This document shows, in pieces, positions 1 to 10,900 of a stretch of DNA of 24,511 nt. The notes beneath the pieces were generated by a model that saw only the letters and a program-made list of their open reading frames with translations, was not told the DNA's origin and did no database searches. The stretch comes from Perkinsus olseni. Lineage: Eukaryota; Perkinsozoa; Perkinsida; Perkinsidae. Positions within the stretch are counted from its first letter, which is position 1. The number at the start of each line of letters is the position of its first letter. The stretch lies in NCBI GenBank assembly GCA_013115135.1, contig JABANP010000655.1, positions 1 to 24,511 of the forward strand. Reading direction: 5' to 3'. A program made the position numbers and the translations under genes.

Positions 1-1505
1 TTTTATTACTTTCTTACTAACTAACGTCTGCTCCTCGGGCCTTACCGTACCGGCCAATGCAGCTGTGGCCCGTGTTATGCTGGGAGAGGGTCTTTCCAGA
101 GCACAGGTGATTTCTTCTCTCCTCATCACCATGCAAGATGAATGTCTTGGTCGGCCGGTCGCCTCTCGCCTGTGACTACTGTCGGCGCTCCGACTTTAGT
201 ACCGTCCTGAGCATACTTGTCATATCGCGTGAAAACGGTCATTGATATTCCTACTGGAGACGTAGTGGATTTGATCTCACTCTCAATACCCATCAGTATA
301 CTCGAACCAATGACTCCAGTCGGGGACCATCCTCGTTGTAAACCCGGACTCTATCAACTTCGCGACCTCTACACCGCTCAGTGTTGGTCATCTCAGACGG
401 TCGGCTCAATCCTGATAGTGCTAGGAGCGGTCTCAGCAATGGCCTTCGGGTCGTCCTCGGATGATGGCGGCGGCTCTGATGAAAGCATAGCCGGACTGCT
501 CTCCAGCGCTAGGTTTATAACTTTTGTTGGTAAGGAGTGGGAGTTGAACTCACGACCATCCGATAACTGAACGGGTAACTTATCGAGTTGGATATAGATG
601 CTCATTGTCGTTCAGCGGCGACTTTCCCCTTCTACCTGCTGGCCTTCACGGTCTCCAAGTGGTCGATGAGGACGCATGTGGCTATCGATGATCATATACC
701 GGTCAGTCAAGCTCAGGTGGTCCCGAGATGGAATCAACCATCCGCAGCCCTGGAATTCTCCTCTCTCCGCACTCGCTAGGTTCACAAGCGTCGACTACGC
801 CGTGCTGTGGCTCTCCTTGCTCTGGCCTTCCTCGGTGGATACCAATCTGCTGTCACCGCTCTGGCTGGGAAGTTCGGCGCTCAGTACATTGCGATGGACG
901 GCCTCGCAAGTAACGCTGACTCGCTGCTAGCCTCGATGGTCGCAACTCTCGACGAGTTATCGTTCTCGGAGTCCATTGAGTTCCACAGTGGTCGGTCGTT
1001 GCCCTTCTTCTCTTTTCAGCGTATCAGCCCTACCTATGCTTCAGCATAGTGATAGTATCATCGTTAATGCAGTTGACGTTCATGTCGTGGATGATGAGGC
1101 AGTTCGACGCGGTGGTTTGCATACCGCCCTACCAAATTCTCCTCATGCTCTTCATGGTATCTTTTGGAGCAGCGTGCTTCCAAGAAGTAGGTTGGATCTC
1201 ATGATGCTCTCATTTTCGGAATTCACTTCAACTCTGCTATATGAACTCATCGTTTTCTAGGATGTGTTTCTTCTCTATTTTAACCTCTTGTCAAGTTCCT
1301 ACCATCTTTTGGCCAACTCTCAGCACCTCTATTCTAGGTGCCCAAGAACGTGCCGTGTTTCATGCTAGCCCTCGCCCTAGCCTGTGTGGGTATCGTATGC
1401 ATGTCGATGGATACCGAGCATCACGACGCGAGATCGCCAATGTCCGGCGCGCAAGAACGCCCTCTGATGGTGGATACGCTAAGGCCGTCCGGGCCAGTTC
1501 GATGA
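1..1505 (+). CDS. NIPA-like magnesium transporter, 5' end cut by the window
   Basis: Multi-pass membrane protein of the NIPA (Mg2+ transporter) family; the first exons lie left of position 1. Predicted exons are <1-106, 397-529, 616-716, 780-909, 1020-1186 and 1338-1505, and all junctions keep frame. Family signatures in order: an Ala/Asn-rich segment ending in ML-GE (about 50-85), the helix TVGSILIVLGAVSAMAFG (397-450), a basic loop leading into the helix AVALLALAFLGGYQSAV (780-870), then a segment with QL..M then MRQFDA then PPY then FGAACFQE (1020-1186), which is the diagnostic NIPA C-terminal core. The last exon gives one more helix and a short polar tail ending in TGA at 1503. The donor of the 780 exon is ambiguous (909, or 987 with only a 32-nt intron). 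The 107-396 intron is unusually long for this window. Confidence 0.8.
529..592 (-). other. tRNA-3'-half-like sequence inside a NIPA intron
   Basis: Read on the minus strand, the intron 530-615 contains GTTCAACTC (plus 541-549), which fits the RNA polymerase III B-box pattern GWTCRANNC. Around it is a T-arm-like hairpin, with one A-C mismatch, and an acceptor-like tail. I cannot form an anticodon arm or a matching 5' acceptor strand. It may be a tRNA or SINE remnant, or chance. Confidence 0.2.
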
Positions 1506-1978
1506 TGATACATGACTTTTGTACGATCAGACGTAGACTGAGAGGCGTTAATTGGATTTTGTTTGACTGCTCGGACTGTCTCATAAAATGCGTACATTGC
1601 CCTCGATAAGGTGTTTAGTTGCACAGTTGTGGTGATAGGCGGTGGCTCGTTGATTTTCTATGAGGTTTGGATACGATTACGACCGTTGTGAGTGAGTGGA
1701 GCTGTCTGGCCCTTGTTTCAAAGCTTTTGTTGTTGTTATTAACCGGGATAATGTACGGTATCACCGGCCGGATGACACCTGAGTCGCGAGTTCGACGCTG
1801 ACCGAGGCTGCTGGAATGGATCTTATGTATTCATGGGAGTTCCTCGCCAAAAGCAATGAGCGGTGACGTGAGCTTGCTACGGTGGCCCTCCTCTTCCTTG
1901 GCATAACTTATGAAGACGAATACCGTTGTGATGAACAACAACATGATGATGAGTCCACCGTCAGACTGTCAACCTTCT
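1506..1978. other. Intergenic stretch, nothing recognised
   Basis: Between the NIPA stop and the orphan cysteine-rich exon. The open frames here are short, lack splice-consistent neighbours and resemble no family I know. It probably holds the NIPA 3' UTR and the end of the opposing transcript. Confidence 0.5.
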
Positions 1979-2134
1979 TTAGGTATTGTAGAAGAAGGCG
2001 TAGACTTGGTGATTCTTGGAGTACAAGGAACCTGACCAATCGCACGGTGTGTGACAGTATTTCTTTTCATCGTAGCCCCCTGCTTTACAGTCAAATACAG
2101 GTGATGGGAGACAGTGCTCCAAGCTGAGCCGCAT
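1979..2134 (-). CDS. Orphan cysteine-rich exon
   Basis: A 51-codon open frame, too short for most ORF callers, ends at TAA (1979-1981). Its downstream half is rich in cysteine and aromatic residues: FDCKAGGYDEKKYCHTPCDW, then a tail ending in AFFYNT. The Cys spacing suggests a secreted, disulphide-bonded domain. It lies just downstream of GNAT-like copy 1. That gene has a GTAAGT donor near its 3' end, and splicing from there to CTATAG near 2147 would join this exon in frame, so it could be an alternative last exon. Equally, it may be a relic of another gene. The ATG at 2134 is only the first in-frame ATG. I do not recognise the family. Confidence 0.4.
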   Translation of the reverse strand: MRLSLEHCLPSPVFDCKAGGYDEKKYCHTPCDWSGSLYSKNHQVYAFFYNT

Positions 2135-2174
2135 AGCGGCGTTGTCTATAGCATACTTAATTTAGTCGGGTACC

Positions 2175-2208
2175 CCTCTCGGTTACCGAGGCTCGGTAGG
2201 GCGAGAGG
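2175..2208. other. Nested inverted repeat / hairpin
   Basis: The outer arms CCTCTCG (2175-2181) and CGAGAGG (2202-2208) enclose a perfect inner stem TACCGAG / CTCGGTA (2184-2190 and 2192-2198) with a one-base spacer. It lies between the stop of GNAT-like copy 1 and the orphan cysteine exon, both on the minus strand. It could mark a 3'-end or processing structure. No function is shown. Confidence 0.5.
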
Positions 2209-2299
2209 CTAGCGATGGACTGATCAGCGCCCATAACCCTTGGCCACGATGACATGATAGTTCCGTACGTATCACTTGCCGAGAATTCCTATAGCCGCA

Positions 2300-3251
2300 T
2301 CAGTCCAGACCCGTACTGTCGGACTTACGACCAACACGTGTAAAGTTGAGCTTGACGTATCTTTCTATCTCGTAGTCAGGTCGCTCGTTGTGGACAAGCG
2401 TGTACACTGCCATCACGTTCGGTTCCTTCTCGCGGATCTGCAAAGAACGAAGATTCTTCGGCATTAGATAGTTGCGGTAAGCTTGGCAAGGTTTACATGA
2501 GCAACCGCTCTCGGGAGCAGCTCCCACCAAACTTTCAAAGCCAGTGCGAACTTGTGTCGGTAAGGCGTCACCCAGTCTGCGACTATGTAGGCCGCCGCCT
2601 GCACCGGACGGCCTTTCTTCTGCTTTGTACTCGCCGCCTTCGGAGGACTCTTCCTGAATGGCACCGATTGTTCCATAGGCCTTCTCAAGAGGATTGAGTT
2701 TTAGCCCATCTTTCTGAGAGCCCCCTCGAGACATGAAGCTCATCGAACAATCGTCCGACGGTATGACCGGCACTGTTACATTGCCCGGTACGGTACGAGA
2801 ACGCCTACATTTGGGAAGACACACAGGTCGGAATTGCCTTCGCCAGCTTCTTCTCCCACTCCACCCCCCCAAGGACAGCCTGACAGAGAACACGAACAGT
2901 ATGGGCCTTCACCGGTCCTTTGTCCCATGTTAAGAACAACGGCCATCTCACATGATTCTTCGAGGCATTCGGGTTGATTGCTAGGAAGAAATAGTGAGGG
3001 TTGGGACCCCATGTCGCGTTATGACGCATGACGTCGCCATCAATCTTCGGCCTGTACACGACTGTGTCGTCCGCTGTCGTCGTCGGGGCAGGAGAAGGCT
3101 GAGTACTCTCCTCCGGACCCGCCCGTCTAGCCGAAGGTAGCTCGACGTGAGCTGCTAGGTCTAAATGATGAGAACCGCGCTTTGAAGTCGCCCGTTTTCT
3201 TGACAAAAGGCCGAGGTGCACCAGATTCGCCAATACGATGATGATCCTCAT
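2300..3251 (-). CDS. Secreted GNAT-like protein, copy 1
   Basis: Three exons on the minus strand: 3251-2809, 2653-2497 and 2437-2300, giving 245 residues with phase preserved (introns 155 and 59 nt). It begins with a hydrophobic signal peptide (MRIIIVLANLVHLGLL), then KRAT and a low-complexity Ser/Pro spacer. The middle aligns with copies 2 and 3. Exon 2 holds the GNAT motif-A position (AAAYIVADWVTPYRHKF, then a helix), and exon 3 the motif-B position (IREKEPNVMAVYT, then YVKLNFTRV). This is the most divergent copy: the Gln and the N-Y-A residues of its paralogues are lost. Known GNATs are usually intracellular acyl-CoA enzymes, so export is odd and catalysis is uncertain. The start was chosen by alignment of the signal peptide with the other copies. 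A GTAAGT donor in exon 3 permits an alternative 3' end. Confidence 0.65.
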
Positions 3252-3383
3252 CCACACAGGGAAAACTGAGCACAATACTTCAGCAATCACCTCGCACTGG
3301 GTGCTGCTGGGAAAATACCCGTCACAATCAGCCGCGTAGCATGGGGGATTTCTTGGAATAGCCCTCATCGAGCGCTGGGCCTC

Positions 3384-3406
3384 TTCGAGCTTCCTGGGCG
3401 GGCGAG
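3384..3406 (-). promoter_or_regulatory. Conserved upstream element of the GNAT-like family, copy 1
   Basis: Plus-strand TTCGAGCTTCCTGGGCGGG followed by CGAG. It matches, with a few substitutions, elements upstream of copies 2 and 3. It sits about 130 bp before the ATG, against 70-76 bp in those copies. It could be a promoter or 5'-leader element. Confidence 0.5.
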
Positions 3407-3604
3407 GGCAGCCACTGTGGAGGGTGTGAAGCATTTTCTTAGTCCTTACAGTGGCTGTAGAAATTACACTGGAAATGTGCACTACTGGTACGACTGAACT
3501 GTTGGTGGCATGCCGGAGGACTTGCTGATTCCAATCGTCGAATTGTGTTGAAGTCGAGCCGGGGTTCGCTGACGTCGCTTCTACCGCGCTGGCTTTGTTA
3601 TTCT

Positions 3605-4068
3605 TTAACCTGCTGGTGAAGTCGTAGCATTCATTACTTCAAGGGTCCCCGATGAACCGATGGACTTGTTCTGGTCCGCGCACGTGGCTCGCCCGCCTCC
3701 CTCATTAGCTTGCTCCATGCACTTATCCCCCTCCCGGTGTTTTGCTACCTGCTGATGAGAGGGTGATCGGGCAGCACTGCAACAGTAGCTGTCGTCGTTG
3801 ATATCGCACACAGAAGGTGATTTCACCACTCGAGGGTGCGACAGCGAAGTGAAGCATGTTGGAGGATGGGCCATGCTCTACGTTAGCTGACCCAACCAGC
3901 GGCCTCTTCCGAGTTCATGGGCAATCGATTCGTTAGTTGGTTCAGCTGGGGAAGGGGCTCTGTTTGGCAAACCCTACCTTTGCCCCAGTGTTTAGTTTTT
4001 TGTTTGTTCATGGAAACCAATGACTGAGGATCGATCCGCTCTGCAAAAACAACAAAGGAGGCTATCAC
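3605..4068 (-). CDS. Possible small cysteine-containing gene, exon structure unresolved
   Basis: Two minus-strand open stretches have protein-like composition. Near 4068-3985 is a hydrophobic start, VVIASFVVFA, followed by a Lys-rich run. At 3874-3605 is an 89-codon frame with scattered cysteines, including a DDSYCC motif, ending in TAA. An acceptor-like TAACGTAG precedes the second stretch. The phases of the obvious donor and acceptor do not agree, and no good ATG opens the first part, so this may be non-coding or a relic. I recognise no family. Confidence 0.25.
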
Positions 4069-5173
4069 TACTGCAGTCGTTTTTGGTCGTCGTCTTGCCT
4101 ATCATCATCGCCTCCGTCCTGTAACCTCGTGCTTCCCTCCAAGCTTGCTGCCGCTGGCCATCATTTCGTTGTCAGATACGACCCCACTACAGTTCTCGTC
4201 TCTAATCACAATCTCTGACGTGACGAAGATTTAACTTTTTGACTGTGCGGCCCGTGCGTGCAAGGTAGACAGATAGACAGTATCTGGCGGGCGCGATAGT
4301 GTTAAGCGCAGCTTGTATGCGTATGCGTCAAAGGATCGATTGCATTTAGAGTCTTTCGTGGATTCTTTTGTGGATTACAGCTGGCCCGTCTGCCAACTCG
4401 TCAGCTCAACTATTATCTGATATCTGTATTGCCTTTGGGATTGTGTCACCAGAGTCCCTGGCATCGACTACTTAGAGTATCAATCGACGACTCGATCACG
4501 ACGTTGAAGATCTGACGCGAGGAGACATCCGGCGATCATGGCTCGACATTCGTAATCGTCCTGATAGAGGATGTTTGTTTCCGCTTGGGTGTGTCGTTAT
4601 TTGGTACGATCGTCACGCTTTCTAGTGGTCGAACCCTTTGCCCCTGTGGCTGTCCTGCAATCATCAGTGGTTCTCGACTTGAGTGCGACCGGTCCGAGCG
4701 ACCCGGCTCCACGGATACGAATTAATTCGACATACCTGCGGGCATCCTTGCTTACTGTGCAGGTTCTAAAGGTGCCACTCGGACTTCACAGAGGCATCTT
4801 CAACTCGATGGTGACCTGTTCGTACCTGCATCAAAGACGAGGATCAGCGCCTCACGCTCATCTGCCTGTGAACCTCACAGCAGGCTAGCAGCGCCGCTGC
4901 TAGGCTAGCAGTGTGAGGCTAGCAACTTCCTACTGGTGACGGCGCGCATGCGTGCAGATTGTTCATCATAGCGGTGGCTACTTGCCGTGGCTCATGATCG
5001 TGGTTCGTGACTAAAGATCCTCTCAAACGTGGCGTCCGAAGTTCATCACGTCGAGGGGCACGCCGAACTCCCGGTATCCCAATCAGTGCAATCATCACAT
5101 CAATAGCATCTGACTGGAGATTTTGTGGGTTTCGATGGAATGCTCCTATCAGTTTTCGACTTACTCTTACTGA
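4069..5173. other. Stretch of about 1.1 kb without a recognised gene
   Basis: It holds one plus-strand open frame of 105 codons (4571-4888) with no domain, no splice-consistent partner and Arg/Ser-rich content typical of a random frame. A long inverted repeat lies at 4873-4918. The right part is probably the upstream region of the 5174 gene. Confidence 0.45.
4873..4918. other. Long imperfect hairpin with GCTAGC repeats
   Basis: The core is a perfect 9-bp stem, CTAGCAGCG / CGCTGCTAG (4885-4893 and 4895-4903), with a one-base spacer. It is enclosed by outer arms CCTCACA (4873-4879) and TGTGAGG (4912-4918). GGCTAGCA recurs three times (4884, 4903 and 4917). It lies about 255 bp upstream of the secreted gene at 5174. 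Confidence 0.5.
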
Positions 5174-5973
5174 ATGCCATCCATCACCGTCGCCTCGATG
5201 GTAGTGCTCCTCAGTCTCGGTGTCGCTCTACAGCCGGGGAAGTACTGCGCTCTGCCCGTGGTGGGTGAGCAGTTTCCTCAGATGATCTCTACGGCATGTA
5301 TCTTCTTCGATTACGAATCACCCTCCAAAGCTACATTGGGTTACAACTATTACTATTTACAGCTCTTCAACGTGAAGTATGATAACGTCGTTTTCAAGGA
5401 TGGTGATGTCATTCTGAAGCGTCGTGGTGGGCATACTGAAGGCCCTGAGTTGTATCCCTACTTCGACGTGGGCTTCGACCTCAAGGTGTCTCCCATGCAC
5501 CCCGACGTTGTGCAAATGGTTGCTAAGGACGGTAGCTATATTTACAATCTCTCCCGGAACTGTACCGGGCCGAAATCTTAACTTTCCGCCGTCCCCTTGT
5601 TCCACTTCGCCGAACGGCGGATCGAGACTGTTAGGTACCGCAGACAGGCAGCCCGACGGCGAGTATTCGGCCTATCCCGGCCCCGACTTCAACGCTATTC
5701 ACTTCTACACGTACAAGCATGGGGTCTGTCCCTCATGCAGGAGGAACTCTGTTCAATTCCAGGGAAAACACCGTGTTGTATATCACAGGCGACGCCACTT
5801 ACGAGTTGGTCAAACAAGGTCCCCGTGAGCTCTTCAAGTTCAAGAATGACGCCTACAAGTTCTCGGAACGATTCTACAAGATAGCTGCGGAGTTCTTCTA
5901 CGACCCAGGAAACGACACGGTGCTCTTCATCCCTAACGATAGATCAATTCCGGAGCATAACACTCGAGCTTGA
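5174..5973 (+). CDS. Secreted protein of unknown family
   Basis: Three predicted exons, 5174-5561, 5635-5710 and 5763-5973 (introns 73 and 52 nt), give 224 residues ending in TGA. Residues 1-19 (MPSITVASMVVLLSLGVAL) are a classic signal peptide. The mature start has a G-x-Y-x-x-LP pattern (PGKYCALPVVG), then ESPSKATLGYN, a beta-rich stretch, and YFDVGFDLKVSP. After the first intron comes QPDGEYSAYPGPD. The C-terminal exon is Lys/Phe-rich (YKFSERFYKIAAEFFYDPG). Few cysteines and many Tyr/Phe suggest an extracellular beta-sheet protein. I do not know its function. A broken relative lies at 15127-15570. The second intron was chosen because its 52 nt restores frame; a neighbouring 30-nt GT-AG pair does not. 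Confidence 0.7.
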
Positions 5974-7540
5974 CGGCCCACCACATTCGTAGCGCTTGGA
6001 TGCGTTGGCAACTCCATACGGGTACGTGTGACTTCGTTAGCAGTCTCCGAGGCCTTTCGCTCCTACAGCCTGGCCTTGGGTTGCTCGGCACTTCAGGCCT
6101 CCTTCTCATTATCTGCGAGTGTCGAGGGTGCTCCGTAGTGAGTCACGACTATGCCCAGTCACTACTAGTGATTAGGCCACACATCCGGTGCTTGCACGCG
6201 CAGAAGTCGTGACGAGCTGTCTTTCATTTCTTTGATTTATGCCCGTCAGAGCTAATCGATGATCAGCACTTTGTTATGGACGATCTTTCGTGAGCATCGG
6301 TTGTACAACGGTGGTGACATGATATAACTCTGTCTTCTTTCACGCTCAATGTGTTCGCGTGCAACCAGCGTGCACACGTGTTTTGCCCGGGCCGGGCAGT
6401 GGCCGTTTTCCACTAGTCAACCTTGTCGAAAGAGTCTATGAAAAGAGAGTCCCTGTATTCTCTGCGTTGTCTATTTATTACCTCGGAGCTGGTGCACCGA
6501 GGTACCTGAGTATATGCGTGCAACCGCTATATTCGCTTAGGTAGATCAGTTGAATAGTTCGATCATTTTTCTCTAGACCCGCCTGATACTTATTCAAGTA
6601 AGCCCTTTTCTTTAGACCTTATTGGCAATGAGTTCAGCCCAGGATGGCACACCCCCTTACAATGAATACATCGCAATAGGTGGTCGATCCCCGAGAGATG
6701 AATGCTGATGTAGTGGAGTATGGTGGATTGAACCTCTCTCTCCCTCCTCAACACTATGGGCACGAGGCATTTGTTTTATTTGGACTATTGCAAAGTAGCC
6801 AATTGTCTCAATTGCCTACCTTTTTAGTTTGGCAGTCGTGTTCTGGTTCATAGTTTTGAAGCAGTTAAGGCCGCAGGCAGTGGATGTAGCAAACTTGTCG
6901 AGTTTTATAGAAGCTTCAATTTCGGCGGCGTGCAGTTTCAAGGACTTCCATTCGAAAGCAGAGTTCCTTATCTGATCAGTAACCTTGCTTTCGATTATGA
7001 TATCACATCAATTCCGCGAATAGAAACCTCCTACGGAATTGCAGGGCTCGACCAGTGTCTAGTTTCACACTCCAAGCTCAAGAGCCGGGCAACTTTCCTG
7101 CTGCTCGGACGAACCGAATACGTAAGGCGACCTCGGGCTGCTTTTGGGTGGCGGTGGGCCCCTGCGGTAATTATGTAGTGAATGCTCGCACGCACGTAAC
7201 GGGCTCTTACTAAGAGAACCAACGGCTTCCATGCGGCTACTTTTTTGGCAACGATTGCGGCCGAAACTCAATCACCTCGTCCAGCTCTTTCCTCTGGGCA
7301 GGCTGGGAGCCGCTGACAAGCACGGCCTCTCGAAGTCTCATGGTGCATAGCAAGGTGCAACATAGTGAGATCTTACTTGATTTCTATTCCACTTTTGGTC
7401 GTGAGAAGCCTCTCCCCGACCTCTCTAGCGACCCTCTGCTGCTGTGGTGTCATAACTCAGTTATTCTTCTGACAAAGCAGGTGGCCTTCGAGGGCTATAC
7501 TTGAGGACAGTATTGCGAGGCAGCAATGGTAGCAACGCTC
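5974..7540. other. Stretch of about 1.55 kb without a recognised gene
   Basis: No open frame here has a family signature or phase-consistent splice partners. The left end should contain the 3' UTR of the 5174 gene. A plus-strand frame at 6930-7178 is open but looks like chance. Confidence 0.4.
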
Positions 7541-7546
7541 ACATAC

Positions 7547-7860
7547 ACGTTAGCATATTCCGTGAACGGTCATCTTCAATAGAAATGTCGGCAGCCAAAA
7601 CGGCGTGTTAAGCACGCTAAACACGCTCGGGAATCCCGACTCGGGATGGACTTCCCAGGCTGGTGGATTTGTCCAACTTATGAGTAGCTGTGAAGACATC
7701 GCCTTACATGACACGGTGAGAGTGATTGAACAGTTATTGGCATGGCACACTTTCATGAGTTTAGCGGGAAGGGAACACTTCTCCGCGTTCGCGGCTGCAA
7801 AATATTCAGCTCCGATGGTCGAGTGGAGTAGATCATGTTACATGATTCATGTTACATGAT
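7547..7860 (-). pseudogene. Decayed paralogue fragment of the unrecognised gene at 13271-14404
   Basis: At 7547-7608 the minus strand encodes HAVLAADISIEDDRSRNMLT, matching GVLAADVSIEGDRWQRNLFT of the 13.5 kb gene. DNA similarity continues into that gene's intron (GTATTGCGAGACAG against GTATTGCGAGGCAG near 7510). Upstream, 7800-7680 corresponds to the preceding exon (LPAKLMKVCHANNCSITLTV, then a conserved Trp), preceded by a TTTTGCAG acceptor. About 12-15 bases are missing and the pieces lie in different frames. It is probably a pseudogene; a very divergent working gene is possible. Confidence 0.45.
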
Positions 7861-7868
7861 TCATGTAA
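7833..7868. repeat. 14-bp tandem repeat, 2.5 copies
   Basis: The unit TCATGTTACATGAT is repeated exactly at 7833-7846 and 7847-7860, followed by a partial unit. It sits about 100 bp past the CEP104-like stop, within the decayed fragment's upstream side. Confidence 0.85.
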
Positions 7869-7965
7869 CTACGCTCGCTTGACCTTCGCCCGGCAGTAAC
7901 AGTATTGACAGAGCGCAGACGAGGTCTAGACGAGACTGGTTTATCAAGTCCCATGGCATCATGGA

Positions 7966-10900
7966 TCAGTCATCGTCCATGGCAGGATCCTGCAGTTGAT
8001 CGTAGATGTCCATGAATCGTGCTGTCACCAACTCATTGACGTGTGCAGGGACCTGCAGACCACACAACAGCAGTTAGTCTGTCGGAGAACTGCTCACTCG
8101 TGCTTGCCAAACTTCCTCGTACTTCTTCAGGAATCCATCTCCGAATATTCTGACGGGGAATGCATTAAACGTGGGTTGGTTGGATTGCTGTGAACTTGGA
8201 TCCACTCACTCGTAGCACTTTGCTGCCAAGTCGATCGCATTCTTCCTAACCTCACCCGAGTGGTGGCAGAGGCCCGCGACTGCTAATGGCATAATATGGT
8301 CGAGTTGAACGGACCCGTCTGATTTGCACATGTCCATCTAGTGAAGCGACCAACAGTGTGTGGCCCAGCCGAAGTCGTCAAACTAAGCCTTACGATATCT
8401 AAACCCATCTTCACACGGGCGTTCATGAAATTTGGCGACAGACCCTCGAAGGGAAGCGATGCTTTCTTCGGCCGCTTCGTGGGAGTGCTTCAGCATTTTG
8501 TTCGCATCGAGGGAACTCAGGTAGGGCAGTAGGACCTCAGCGCCACAAAGGCTCACTATCTTCAACTAGAAAGGAGAGCCGATGGTTCTCTGGAATCTGC
8601 TCAATTTGAGTTGTATTTGAGTTCTCACGGCCAGGTTGCGCGCCTTCTCGGAGACTCGATGATTATGGTCTCCGATTCTCCTAACCAACGCTGGAGCGAG
8701 ACCCGTATCCGCATGACTGATGATATATCCGAGGTCCTGAAGGCAGAGGGTTACAGACGGCTCGGATGTCAACAGTCTAAACATTGGAAACAGTATAACA
8801 AGCACAAATGTCACTCTTGTTAACTCGAACCTGGGCGAGTACCACAATTCTCGCAAGCCTTGTTACATGAGGATAGGTCTCGCTGTGACTATTGGGAGCC
8901 ACACTATTAGTGCAGGAAGCCTTGTTACTTGAATGCTGATCATGTCTCGAGCCTCCTCCAATTGAAGGAAGGCGTCTAAAGTTTCTATTGCTGATATCGT
9001 GTTCGGAACCTATCACTAACCGCTTCCTTCATAGACGATGTGCGCTCGTTTTGGTACGTTGTTCTGTTCTATGAAGGACCTGCAGACTTGCGAAAGTCCA
9101 CGCCAACAGCGAAGGGCCCCATCGGCTGAGCAACATCCCGTTGATTGCAGCAAGTCGTGAATGAAGTTCTTGAACTGCTCGAGTATCCAATTCTGAACCT
9201 GCCGCCTGCAGTAATTCCAGGAGTGTTCGGGCATGTGCTCCTCAGTTGGCCCACCTGCCAAAGACTTCGCTCTCGCCGAGTGGTCTTGGGTTCACGGTGG
9301 AGGATACCGGCGGCCAGTTTTCCGAAGCTCTTCGCCACTACGCCGTACTCGTCTCGCGCTCCCGTGAAATATGGCGAAGACGTCCGCGGGTCTTCCTCAT
9401 CAACTTTCGAGGGGACAACAGCATGCAAGGCCGCTTCTTAGTGAGCAGGAGGCAATAATGGGAGTCGCTCGGAGATCCCCAGCCGCAGAGGGATGAGGCT
9501 CACTCAGAGATTTTATCTCGGGTAACACCAGTCGCTCCAAATGTGATGTGACCTCATCCGTATCATGAGCTCTGCACTTCGCTATAACTCTTTCGGCTAG
9601 CCAGCGGTCCGGACTGGACATGACCTGACGAGCTTCTTACCGATAGACTAGGCAAGTTGCGTCAAAGGAAGCGTTCGCATCCGGAAGATGCCATCCTCCG
9701 ATCTGCGTTTCTCAGCTGGGGAGTCCCGGCCGATCGTAAATGGGACGATTCCAGTTCGCACCTTGATTCCTTCAATGAGGGCATCGAAGTCATCGAAACT
9801 GTTGACCTCCCTCGACGGTCTACGTTCGTCTGCCTTGCCATCTTGCGACGGCTGCTCAACGGGCTGCGTTTCGTGCCCATCCTTCGACTGCTGATTTTCC
9901 TGGCTTAACGACGAGCGATGAAAAGTTGTGGTATGAAAGCAAATCAGCCGGTTCCGACGAGGAGCCTCACTCGCTGTCTAGATCTACCTCTGTCGGGTTA
10001 GCTTTGCTATGGAGTACATCACCATCCTCGAAGGGTGTAGTTGCGTCTGTCGTGATAAAATATCGTTTCAACGAGTCGTTGACAACGACCCTTCAGGGGT
10101 GAGCCGGTGAGAACGTCTGTATTGGCTAATATACCTTGGCCCGGCTTATCATTGCTTTTGTCAAGTCCGGCACTGGAGGTGAGACGGTCTCCTCGCTCTT
10201 GCCTCAATCGGTCGAGAGCCTGTAGGGCCTGAGCATGGTGAAGAGACCTCACGGAATGAGAGAGGATGAACGATCTCTCACGCAGTCACGCTGCTGTTTC
10301 AGCACTGTCACTTCGGATTCAAGAATAGAGCACTGCCGCAGTGCTTCTTCCAGCCTGGAGTCCTCCACTCCCTACAGAAAGCTCCCTCATGCCGCGTGCC
10401 ACAGCTCTCCTCTGGTCATCAATAAGTACAGCTGGAGCCTCCACCGGATCCTTTTCGCATTCCTGGTTCGAAGTGCGCATCCTCTGCGTGCCAACGGGTC
10501 GAATATCCGGTAGCTCGGGGAGACTAAGGTGGCGTTCATGACAGAGATCTCCGAGGTTGAGGTCGGCCTACTTCTCAAGAGACCGACGAACCTCTACCAT
10601 TGCGGAAGACACCTCACGGGCCACCTTGTCCAAGCTGATATCCTCATCTGGGGGGGGCTCTCGCGTCCCTGTACGTTCTACCAGCTTCTCTGTTCTCTGA
10701 AAGAAGTTGCCCGTTCTCTCAGTTACTCTTCTTTAACCGCTATGGTAGATTGAACCACAATAATGGGGTACACGTCATTGGAGAGAATTCCCGGGTAGCG
10801 GACCGCGGGACAATGCCATCACATATACGATTCTCGCCCGAGGAAGACCTTCTCCTTTTCAACTCTATCCTCCCTCTTCTTCGCACCTCGGCGAGGGGTC

